DNA of 5,330 nt from Actinomycetes bacterium (lineage in GTDB: Bacteria > Actinomycetota > Thermoleophilia > Solirubrobacterales > Solirubrobacteraceae). The stretch is from positions 1-5,330 of the forward strand of contig JAEYAL010000067.1 of the NCBI GenBank assembly GCA_023404805.1. The letters run 5' to 3'. The notes below the pieces were generated by a model. The model made no database searches. It saw only the letters and a list, made by a program, of their open reading frames with translations, and was not told where the DNA came from. The position numbers and the translations under genes are program-made. This document shows positions 1-5,330 of this stretch, in pieces (position 1 is the first letter of the stretch; every line of letters begins with the position of its first letter).

Positions 1-770
1 CCGCTGGCCGGCTGCGTGAACGCGAAGGCGATCGCGAGCACCGTCGGCAGGACGGCGCCCTGGTCGGCGCTGCGGTGGAAGCGCCGGCGGGCGGCGAGCC
101 CGTGGAGGTAGTGGTGCACCGTGTCGCTGAGCGCGTCGACGGTGACCGAGGGCCGCAGCTCGCGGCCCAGGGCGCGCACGCCGCGGATGGTGAGCGTGCG
201 CAGGTGCTCGCGGCGGTCGTCCTCGATCTCGTGCAGGACCGCGGCGACGGCCGGCGACCCGTCGCAGGCGGCAAGCGCGAGGAGGTAGAGGCGCTCGCCG
301 TCGCGCGTCAGCTCCTGCGCGGCGGGCGCGGCGGAGTCGACGGTCGTCTCCAGCGCGTGCTCAAGCGCGGCCGGGTCACCGGCTTCAAGCCCAGTGATGC
401 CGTCGGCGTAGCGCTCGGCCGTCTCTGCGAGCACCGCCTGCATCCGCAGCCGGTAGGCCCGCAGCGCCGTGATCAGCAGCGCCTCGCGGTCGAAGCTCCA
501 GCCGCGCAGGTTGCCCGACGCGGCCGCCTCAGCGGAGCTCCCGCCAGCGCGGCTGGCGGCGACGTTCAGCCGGTAGCGGACCGACGATGCGGAATACCCG
601 GTGAGCTCGCCGATCCGCTCCGGCGTGACGGCCGACAGCAGCTGGGCAGGGGCAAGACTGTGGACCGCCGCAATCGTGGCTTCGCCGATGGCGACATCCG
701 GATCTTCCTGGCCGCGCGGCGCGCTCAAGCGGCCGACCGTGATGACGCTGTTACAGGCATGTCTGAACAT
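1..770 (-). CDS. TetR-like transcriptional regulator, C-terminus beyond window edge
   Basis: The frame is open from the ATG at 770 to the left edge, giving 256 complete codons and no stop. Residues 27-68 look like a TetR_N DNA-binding domain: a first helix (ATIAAVHSLAPAQLL), then a helix-turn-helix (TPERIGELTGYSASSVRYRL, residues 49-68) matching the family pattern 'I-A-x-x-A-G-V-S-x-x-x-V-Y'. The usual following 'F-x-x-K-E-A-L-L' is present as WSFDREALLITAL (91-103), but about 22 Ala/Gly/Ser-rich residues separate it from the recognition helix. From about 104 on the protein is helical and Ala/Leu/Arg-rich, as expected for a TetR ligand-binding and dimerisation domain; no ligand can be inferred. 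The start is chosen because no other in-frame ATG occurs before residue 110 and a weak CAGG lies 5 bases upstream. A TTG at 728 is an alternative, since codons 1-15 include atypical ones such as AGA. A palindrome over the start suggests autoregulation. HTH identity is fairly secure; TetR assignment is moderate. Confidence 0.72.
   Translation of the reverse strand, partial: MFRHACNSVITVGRLSAPRGQEDPDVAIGEATIAAVHSLAPAQLLSAVTPERIGELTGYSASSVRYRLNVAASRAGGSSAEAAASGNLRGWSFDREALLITALRAYRLRMQAVLAETAERYADGITGLEAGDPAALEHALETTVDSAAPAAQELTRDGERLYLLALAACDGSPAVAAVLHEIEDDRREHLRTLTIRGVRALGRELRPSVTVDALSDTVHHYLHGLAARRRFHRSADQGAVLPTVLAIAFAFTQPAS
541..559. repeat. Perfect 8-bp inverted repeat inside the regulator gene
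   Basis: CCGCCAGC (541-548), a 3-base spacer GCG, and GCTGGCGG (552-559) form a perfect 8-bp stem. It lies inside the segment coding for the Ala/Gly/Ser-rich insertion that follows the helix-turn-helix of the regulator. It is visible directly in the sequence; any role (hairpin in the mRNA, relic of an insertion, or chance in GC-rich DNA) is unknown. Confidence 0.5.
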
Positions 771-779
771 ACATACCTG
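754..779. promoter_or_regulatory. Candidate TetR-type operator, 26-bp imperfect palindrome over the regulator start
   Basis: Ten of thirteen base pairs are symmetric about the centre at 766/767. The left half reads CAGGcATGTcTG and the right half CAnACATnCCTG mirrors it, with mismatches only at the lower-case positions and the centre. Length and two-fold symmetry fit TetR-family operators, and the ACATACAT core recalls the AcrR/TtgR type of site. It covers the ATG at 770 of the regulator, where bound repressor would block transcript elongation or initiation (inference). By a rough estimate a palindrome this good could arise by chance about once in a window this long, so the position at a regulator start is the main argument. 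Confidence 0.5.
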
Positions 780-784
780 ATACG

Positions 785-820
785 CGCCGTCAGTACACGA
801 AATTAATATGTAATGGCCGC
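785..820 (-). promoter_or_regulatory. AT-rich island, possible promoter of the regulator
   Basis: Between the hydrolase stop (856) and the regulator start (770) the minus strand contains CATTACATATTAATTTCG, the only markedly AT-rich stretch in this GC-rich window. TATTAA or TAATTT could act as a -10 element, but no convincing -35 hexamer sits 16-18 bases upstream. The stretch also holds ATTA-n5-TAAT (802-814) symmetry. It lies just upstream of the 26-bp palindrome, a normal place for an autoregulated repressor promoter. The promoter call rests on composition and position only. Confidence 0.35.
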
Positions 821-855
821 TGGAGGGGTGCGTGCACCACCGCGCAGCCGAAGGG

Positions 856-1770
856 TCAGCCGCGCAGGCCCTTGGTCAGCGCGTGGAAGCCGGGCCGTTC
901 GGTCCCATCGGCGTTGAGCACACCGGAATCCCAGCGGCTGTCGGCGGCCTTCGGCGCCCCGCGCCACTGCCAGAAGTACCAGCGGGTCGCACGCGTATGA
1001 CGCTTGGCCATCGTGAACGTGTGACTGATCACCTTCGCGGCGCGCTGCTCGTCGTATCCCCATTTCGGGGAGTCGCCGAACTTCACCCAGCCGGCGGTCT
1101 CCGTCACCCACAGCTGGCCCTTCAGGGTGCGCTCGAGCTTTTTCAGCGACGCATCGGTGAAGCGGTTCTGGTCGCCGTAGACGTGCACGGCCCACACCTT
1201 CACCTTGCCCTTGGCAAGCTTCTGGAAGGCGGGAAGGAACTTGTTGGAGATGCCCTTGCCGGTGAGGATCGCGGGCGACGTGACCGTGCAGCCTGCGCAC
1301 GACTGCTTCGCCGCCTGCCAGTACTGGAACGCGAGCTTCGGGTTGCGGACCGTCGGCTGCAGGATGTAGTTGGCCTCGTTCCACGGCGTGAGGGTGTTCC
1401 ACCACGGGTAGCGGCCCTTCAGCCAGCGGATCAGGCCGGAGTACTGGGCGACGGACGGCTTGCTCGAGCCCTTGCCTTCGGTCCAGCTGCGGTCGATCGC
1501 CAGCAGCGGGCGGGCGCCGGCGCTGTGGGCCGCGGCCATCCAGCTGTCGAGCTGGGCGGTCTTCTCAGCGCTGCCCTGCGTGTCCCAGTCGACGGTCCGG
1601 CGCACGTCCTTCAGCGGCAGCGCGTTCCAGCGGGCGTCGACGAACATGTCGGGACGGTTGTCGCCGTAGCCGAACGTCGCCGCCGAAGCCGCAGGAGCAG
1701 AGAGCAGGAGCGCGCTGGCTGCAAGGGCCAGCGCAAGACGGACGCGGCCGCCGCGCAGAGTCGAGAGCAT
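856..1770 (-). CDS. Secreted glycoside hydrolase-like protein (clan GH-A-like TIM barrel)
   Basis: 304 residues. Residues 1-30 form a Sec signal peptide: a basic n-region (MLSTLRGGRVR), a hydrophobic core (LALALAASALLL) and a cleavage-type end (SAPAASA before ATFGYGD). The mature part shows clan GH-A hallmarks: PWNEAN (129-134) with E132 as probable acid/base after strand 4, HVYGD (196-200) near strand 6, and WVTETAGW (221-228) with E224 as probable nucleophile after strand 7. YFWQW (265-269) suits the strand-8 aromatic platform. The roughly 92-residue spacing between the glutamates is plausible for this fold. SCAGC (157-161) may form an extracellular disulfide. It is a single compact domain with no binding module. 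Substrate and family are not determinable by eye; GH39-, GH5- or Asl1/GH128-like enzymes are possible. The start at 1770 is the only ATG giving a signal peptide at the N-terminus, although no Shine-Dalgarno precedes it. It lies 94 bp after the large surface-protein gene and 85 bp before the regulator. Confidence 0.83.
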   Translation of the reverse strand: MLSTLRGGRVRLALALAASALLLSAPAASAATFGYGDNRPDMFVDARWNALPLKDVRRTVDWDTQGSAEKTAQLDSWMAAAHSAGARPLLAIDRSWTEGKGSSKPSVAQYSGLIRWLKGRYPWWNTLTPWNEANYILQPTVRNPKLAFQYWQAAKQSCAGCTVTSPAILTGKGISNKFLPAFQKLAKGKVKVWAVHVYGDQNRFTDASLKKLERTLKGQLWVTETAGWVKFGDSPKWGYDEQRAAKVISHTFTMAKRHTRATRWYFWQWRGAPKAADSRWDSGVLNADGTERPGFHALTKGLRG

Positions 1771-1790
1771 CAGGGGGAGGTGGGTCGGAG
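1771..1790 (-). promoter_or_regulatory. Pyrimidine-rich leader without Shine-Dalgarno before the hydrolase ATG
   Basis: The twenty minus-strand bases before the hydrolase start read CTCCGACCCACCTCCCCCTG. There is no purine-rich ribosome-binding sequence; the tract instead contains CACCTCC, which matches the anti-Shine-Dalgarno core of 16S rRNA in sense orientation. The start is still preferred because it places a textbook signal peptide at the N-terminus and no other in-frame start is plausible. Translation may be SD-independent, structure-dependent or by re-initiation (inference). Confidence 0.5.
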
Positions 1791-1848
1791 GGCACCCGGC
1801 GAGAGCAGCCGGCTGTCGCTCTCTTGATCGGCCCGGCGGGCGGGTGCC
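1791..1848 (-). promoter_or_regulatory. Nested inverted repeats, structured leader RNA or terminator-like element
   Basis: On the minus strand GGCACCCG (1848-1841) pairs with CGGGTGCC (1798-1791), an 8-bp closing stem. Inside it GAGAGC (1823-1818) pairs with GCTCTC (1806-1801), enclosing a loop with the palindrome AGCCGGCT. A smaller stem CCC/GGG around GCC (1840-1832) fits between them. Together these give a three-way-junction-like fold of 58 bases, ending 20 bases before the hydrolase ATG. No U tract follows, so it is a poor intrinsic terminator, though it may still end or stabilise the upstream transcript. I cannot match it to a known riboswitch class. The pairings are visible; the RNA role is inferred. 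Confidence 0.5.
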
Positions 1849-1864
1849 TAAGCGTCTCGGCGTC

Positions 1865-4800
1865 TCAGCGGTACTCCACCAGCGTGCTGCCCCCAGGCAC
1901 CGCATTGGGCCCGATTGTGGTGACAACTACGCGCTTGCCCTTGGCGGGCCGCGGCACCGTCAGCGAGGTCCCCGTCGACACCCGCACGGCCTTCGCGCTG
2001 CCGACCTGCACGTCGTACGCGGTCGCCCCGCAAACCGGCGACCAGGTGATCGCCGTCGCCTTCTTGGAGAGCGTCTTCTTACCCTGCTTGGCCTTGATCG
2101 GCGCCGCCTTCTTGAACAGGACGCTGCCCGGGCCCGCGAGGGTCGCGGCGGCCTCGGAGGTGTAGCTGCCGAGCTCGATCGTCGACCGGGGTGTGCCGCC
2201 GTTCATCACGACCACGCTGATATCGGCCCGGCCCGCGCCCGGCAGCGGCGTGACCGACAGCGTGCCCTTGGCCGACTTCGTCGTCGGCGTCACTTCGGCG
2301 ATCACGCGGCCTGAGTCCCCGGCGGTGCGCTCGACGAACCGCAGCGCCTGGTCCTTGACGCCCTTCGCCGCCCACGACACCTTCGGCGCGCACTGGGAGG
2401 CGTCGATCTGGGCGCTCACCTCGGGGTCGCTGAGCGGCGTGGCGAACTTCGGCGCGGCCAGTGCCGGAGCACCCGCGCCGACGGCCTGCACGGTCCAGGT
2501 CCCCGCCGCAGGCTCCTTGAGCACGATCGTCATCGACGACTCGAGCGGGTCGAGCAGTGTCACGATCTTGTTCGTCGAGACGGACTTCTCACCGGCGAGC
2601 GTCGCCTTCGGGCCGCTTGGGCCGCGCAGCTCCAGCGTCGGCGCCTTGCCCGGGCCGCCCGCGGCCGTCGCGATCCTGACCACGACGAGGTCCTGGCCGG
2701 GCTTCACCTTGAAGCTCTTGGCTTGGCCAGCCGCTGCGGCGCGGCGCGCCTGCGCAGGCGCCGCCGGCGGGATCGGAACGGGTTTGTCGGCCTTGAACGA
2801 CGACAGGTCGCACGTGGCGTTGCCCGACAGCGAGTGGCCGTCGTAGTCGTAGACGCCGCCCATCTTCACGCCGAACACGTCGCCGCAGGCCCCGATGCGG
2901 GTCGGCGCCGGGCCCTCGATGATCACGTCTCCGTACACGCCGTGGCCGCGGATGCTCATGTTGGTGCGCGCCCAGACGTAGAAGGCGCCGATGCCGGCCA
3001 TCCGGCGCTGGTCGTACCAAAACTCGCCGAGACCGCTGCGCACGCTCACGAGCGAGCCGCCGGTCGGATCGGTGAAGCCGACGTTCAGGTTGCCCCCGAT
3101 CAGGCCCTGGTTCGGGTAGAGCGACAGCTGGCCGCTGCCGATCGGCTGGTCCCAGATCTTCGCGTCGAACTTGCCCGACAGCGCGACTGCGTTCGTGTCG
3201 GTGACGTCGAAGTTGCTCCACGATGCCGAGAGCTCGCCGTCGAGCGACGCGAACTCGCTCGGCTTGAGCGGCACGGTGCCGAGGAACGGGATCGTGATCG
3301 ACTTCGCGTCGGCGTTCTTGGGGCCTGCGCTGACGCCGAGCTTGACCGACGCCTTGCCCGCGCCGTTGCTGTCCCACGCGCGCAGCGGGATGGTCGCGCC
3401 TCCGCGCTGGAAGTAGAGGCCGAACGGCCCGCGCTTGTTGAGGCCGTCGAACGAGAAGCTCGCCGACTCGAAGTACCCGCCGAAGCCCGGGATGCCGGTC
3501 GTCGTGATCGATCCCTCGAGCGACTTGGCGACCTCGTCGTCGACCACGGTCGGCGGGTCGCCGTCCTTCTCGCCGGGGATCGTGAGCGTGCCCCAGTTGT
3601 CGGTCGGCTTGCCGTCGTCGTCGACCTTGAGGTCGGACTTGCCCTTGAGGAAGTTCAGCTCGACCTTGCCGCCGATGGTCCACTGATCGAGCGCCCAGGA
3701 GTAGGCGAGCTTGACCTCCTTCAACGCGAAGATCTTGTTGTTGAACACCCGCTTGAACGTGGGGCCGGCGTTGGCGATGCCGTCGAGCTTGCCCTCCAGC
3801 GCCGTCGCGCCACTGGTGTTGTCGGTCGTGACCTTGGCGGTCACGCCCACCGTCTTGCCGTCGTCGCCCTTGCCGTTCTTGAAGACGTTGTCGAGGACGC
3901 TCCACTTGTACTGCTGGGCGAAGTCGGCAGGCACCGCGAGCTTGACCGCGACGGTCGACACGCCGGACGCCCCCATCTCGATCGACTCCTGCGCCGTGAC
4001 GGGGAAGCCCGCGAGCTTCTTCATCTTCGTCGCCGAGGCGGGGATCCCGCCGCCGCTGTTGGCGACCGCGAACGACGTCTTCGTCAGCGCGGTCTCGAAG
4101 GTGATCGTGTTCCCGTCGGCTAGCAGCGCGCCGACCGGGATCGACGTGCCCTTGAACGGCAGCGTCACGGCCCACCAGCCGCCGCCGTCGAAGCCGACCG
4201 TGCGGCGTGAGCTGTCGAACTTGGCCTTGGTGTCCTCGCCGTGCGGGGTGAAGTCCAGGCCGTTCATCCGGAACTCCTTGACGGACTCCCACCGCTCGGG
4301 CTCGGTCGTCTGGAAGCACTGGCCGGTCGCCACCATCGACGTCTGGTAGTCGAGCTTGGTGAGGCACCCGGGCTTCTTGAAGTCGACGACCGTGTCGACC
4401 TGTGGCGTCAGCACGCGCTCCTTCACGCGGCAGCGGCCGGCGTCGTCGAGCTCGTTCTCGCCGGCTTCCAGCTGGATGCAGACGTTGGCGTCGAGCGCCC
4501 TCAGCGTCACGTCGGCGCCGGGGTCGACGCCCTCGATCGCGTAGGTCCCGGTGGCCGTCGACTTGTCTTCGATGCGGCGCGTCTGGCCGTCGGCGTCGGT
4601 CCACTTGGCGAGGATCCACGCGTCCTTGACCTTGCCGCCGTCCTTCGTGGACACGGTCCCGGAGATCTTCACCGGCTTGGGAGCGCTGAAGTCGAGGGTC
4701 TTGTCGCCGCCGGTGGTGGTCGTCGGCTGACGGACGCACGTGGCGCCCGAGCCGTCCCAGCAGAAGCCCTTCTCGCTCGTGCGGACCCGCCACGTGCCCG

Positions 4801-5330
4801 CCTCGACCTGCACGTCGTAGATGCCGTCGGCGTTCGTGGTCGTCTCGTACTTCTCCGTCCCGCCGACCTTCTCGACGATCACCGGCACGCCCGCGGCCGG
4901 CACCTGCTGCGCCGTGGGGCGCACCTCGGCCGGGTTCAGCTTCTGGAACTTGCCGGAGATGTTGTAGACGTCGGGCGGCAGGACGGCGTAGGGCACCTGG
5001 TAGGTCGCGGCGCCGCCGAAGCCGTGCAGCTGGATCCGGAAGCCGTGGGTGCGCCAGCCGCCGGTCGCGCTGACGGCCTTCAGCGAGCAGGCGCTTGTGC
5101 CGGCGTAGATGTGGGTCGCGCACGGCGGACCCTGGAGCGTGAGCCCGCTGGTGTTGATCAGCGGGGTGGAGGTGCGGCCGATCCACGGGCCGAGCTCGGA
5201 GTTCGGCGAGTAGTACGTCGACCAGGTGGTGACCATCGTGACGTTCTGGATGTCGCCGATGTGGAGGATGTCCGGCGACGCGAACCCGTAGATGCCGCCC
5301 GCGCCGCCGACCGCGGGGCGCGGCCCGAGC
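1865..5330 (-). CDS. Large secreted/surface multidomain beta-rich protein, N-terminus beyond window edge
   Basis: The frame is open to the right edge (the first visible residues are LGPRPAVGGAGGIYGFASPD), so the Met at 5236 is probably internal; 1154 residues are visible, ending at TGA (1867-1865). Counting from Met5236, residues 88-190 and 189-290 look like two carboxypeptidase-regulatory/Cna-B-like beta sandwiches (GVPVIVEK...ADGIYDVQVEAGTWRVR; ISGTVSTKDGG...GTYAIEGVDPGADVTL). Residues about 300-815 are a beta-strand-rich core I do not recognise, with alternating hydrophobic strands (GSGQLSLYPNQGLIGGNLNVGF region, 700-721). A Pro/Ala linker (816-840) leads to a PPC-like domain (838-920, LELRGPSGP...PAAGTWTVQAVG). 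Ig-like (about 940-1025) and FN3-like (1056-1120, ITWSPVCGATAYDVQVGS) modules finish the chain. There are twelve scattered cysteines, no membrane anchor or sorting signal at the C-terminus, and no enzymatic motif seen. The composition fits an exported adhesin, matrix or scaffold protein; the exact role is unknown. The closely following hydrolase gene suggests a shared extracellular glycan context. Confidence 0.8.
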   Translation of the reverse strand, partial: LGPRPAVGGAGGIYGFASPDILHIGDIQNVTMVTTWSTYYSPNSELGPWIGRTSTPLINTSGLTLQGPPCATHIYAGTSACSLKAVSATGGWRTHGFRIQLHGFGGAATYQVPYAVLPPDVYNISGKFQKLNPAEVRPTAQQVPAAGVPVIVEKVGGTEKYETTTNADGIYDVQVEAGTWRVRTSEKGFCWDGSGATCVRQPTTTTGGDKTLDFSAPKPVKISGTVSTKDGGKVKDAWILAKWTDADGQTRRIEDKSTATGTYAIEGVDPGADVTLRALDANVCIQLEAGENELDDAGRCRVKERVLTPQVDTVVDFKKPGCLTKLDYQTSMVATGQCFQTTEPERWESVKEFRMNGLDFTPHGEDTKAKFDSSRRTVGFDGGGWWAVTLPFKGTSIPVGALLADGNTITFETALTKTSFAVANSGGGIPASATKMKKLAGFPVTAQESIEMGASGVSTVAVKLAVPADFAQQYKWSVLDNVFKNGKGDDGKTVGVTAKVTTDNTSGATALEGKLDGIANAGPTFKRVFNNKIFALKEVKLAYSWALDQWTIGGKVELNFLKGKSDLKVDDDGKPTDNWGTLTIPGEKDGDPPTVVDDEVAKSLEGSITTTGIPGFGGYFESASFSFDGLNKRGPFGLYFQRGGATIPLRAWDSNGAGKASVKLGVSAGPKNADAKSITIPFLGTVPLKPSEFASLDGELSASWSNFDVTDTNAVALSGKFDAKIWDQPIGSGQLSLYPNQGLIGGNLNVGFTDPTGGSLVSVRSGLGEFWYDQRRMAGIGAFYVWARTNMSIRGHGVYGDVIIEGPAPTRIGACGDVFGVKMGGVYDYDGHSLSGNATCDLSSFKADKPVPIPPAAPAQARRAAAAGQAKSFKVKPGQDLVVVRIATAAGGPGKAPTLELRGPSGPKATLAGEKSVSTNKIVTLLDPLESSMTIVLKEPAAGTWTVQAVGAGAPALAAPKFATPLSDPEVSAQIDASQCAPKVSWAAKGVKDQALRFVERTAGDSGRVIAEVTPTTKSAKGTLSVTPLPGAGRADISVVVMNGGTPRSTIELGSYTSEAAATLAGPGSVLFKKAAPIKAKQGKKTLSKKATAITWSPVCGATAYDVQVGSAKAVRVSTGTSLTVPRPAKGKRVVVTTIGPNAVPGGSTLVEYR

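Noticed and set aside
751..774. Seven-codon minus-strand ORF (ATG at 774 to TAA at 753-751) overlapping the regulator start
   Set aside because: Too short and without a ribosome-binding site of its own; the ATG-TATG overlap is a by-product of the palindrome.
75..806. 243-codon plus-strand open frame opposite the regulator
   Set aside because: Arg/Gly/Val-rich shadow; the minus strand there encodes a helix-turn-helix protein that simply lacks a stop inside the window.
825..842. GGTG-CACG-CACC hairpin after the hydrolase as a terminator
   Set aside because: Only a 4-bp stem and no U tract.
832..1827. Plus-strand 331-codon frame opposite the hydrolase, and a minus-strand frame ending at 803
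   Set aside because: Neither shows a domain; the minus-strand frame at 1770-856 has a signal peptide and catalytic motifs.
1791..1864. S-box (SAM-I/SAM-IV) riboswitch suggested by ATCAAGAGAG and CCGGGTGCCCTCC on the minus strand
   Set aside because: The GGAGGGA and GGCAACC segments that define the SAM-binding core are missing, the element is too short, and a secreted hydrolase is not a usual target.
1852..1867. Tandem GCGTCTC repeat across the stop codon of the large gene
   Set aside because: Two 7-base copies only; likely chance.
1771..1926. Longer hydrolase N-terminus starting at the upstream ATG at 1926
   Set aside because: It would overlap the preceding gene, run through the inverted repeats and bury the signal peptide about 52 residues inside the protein.
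2746..2761. Perfect 16-bp palindrome GCGCCTGCGCAGGCGC
   Set aside because: It lies within the codons of the Ala/Pro/Arg linker of the large protein, where GC-rich codons readily give such symmetry; no regulatory context.
3610..3650. VDDDGKPTDN segment as a dockerin or EF-hand-like calcium site
   Set aside because: Only one acidic cluster, without the second repeat or the hydrophobic pattern of dockerin or EF-hand loops.
2723..4123. 466-codon plus-strand open frame opposite the large surface protein gene
   Set aside because: Its translation is Arg/Ala/Val/Asp-rich without domain character, typical of the antisense frame of a GC-rich gene; the minus-strand frame has coherent domains and continues far beyond it.
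2589..5186. 865-codon minus-strand open frame in a second frame of the same region
   Set aside because: The product is extremely Arg-rich and low in hydrophobic order, a GC-bias shadow; the overlapping frame gives recognisable beta-sandwich domains.

Overview
GC-rich bacterial DNA carrying three genes, all on the minus strand; two of them run off the window edges. The strong G/C bias at third codon positions, the actinobacterial-style signal peptide and the type of Ala/Gly/Lys-rich secreted proteins suggest a high-GC actinomycetote. A Thermoleophilia/Solirubrobacterales-like soil organism is my best guess, but no marker gene is present to prove it.

Layout in transcription order (right to left). 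(1) From the right edge (5330) down to 1865 is the C-terminal 1154 residues of a very large, probably secreted, multidomain beta-rich protein. It has two carboxypeptidase-regulatory-like (Cna-B-like) beta-sandwich domains, a roughly 500-residue beta-strand core I do not recognise, a Pro/Ala linker, a domain resembling the bacterial pre-peptidase C-terminal (PPC) fold, and Ig/FN3-like C-terminal modules. (2) A 94-bp gap (1864-1771) holds a nested inverted repeat that can fold as a closed multi-branch RNA. It is followed by a pyrimidine-rich tract with no Shine-Dalgarno sequence directly before the next ATG. (3) At 1770-856 is a 304-residue exported protein with the two catalytic-glutamate motifs of a clan GH-A-like TIM-barrel glycoside hydrolase. 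(4) An 85-bp gap (855-771) contains an AT-rich island, and a 26-bp imperfect palindrome covers the next start codon. (5) From 770 to the left edge is a TetR-like transcriptional regulator, C-terminally cut by the window, with an unusual insertion just after its DNA-binding helix.

Functional reading (inference): an extracellular matrix or surface protein and a secreted glycan hydrolase are followed by a regulator that probably controls its own promoter through the palindrome. Nothing proves that the three are co-transcribed. The structured 94-bp gap and the AT-rich 85-bp gap both leave room for separate promoters. There are no tRNA, rRNA, CRISPR or mobile-element signatures, and no gene-free stretch longer than 100 bases. 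The long plus-strand open frames are GC-bias shadows of the minus-strand genes.
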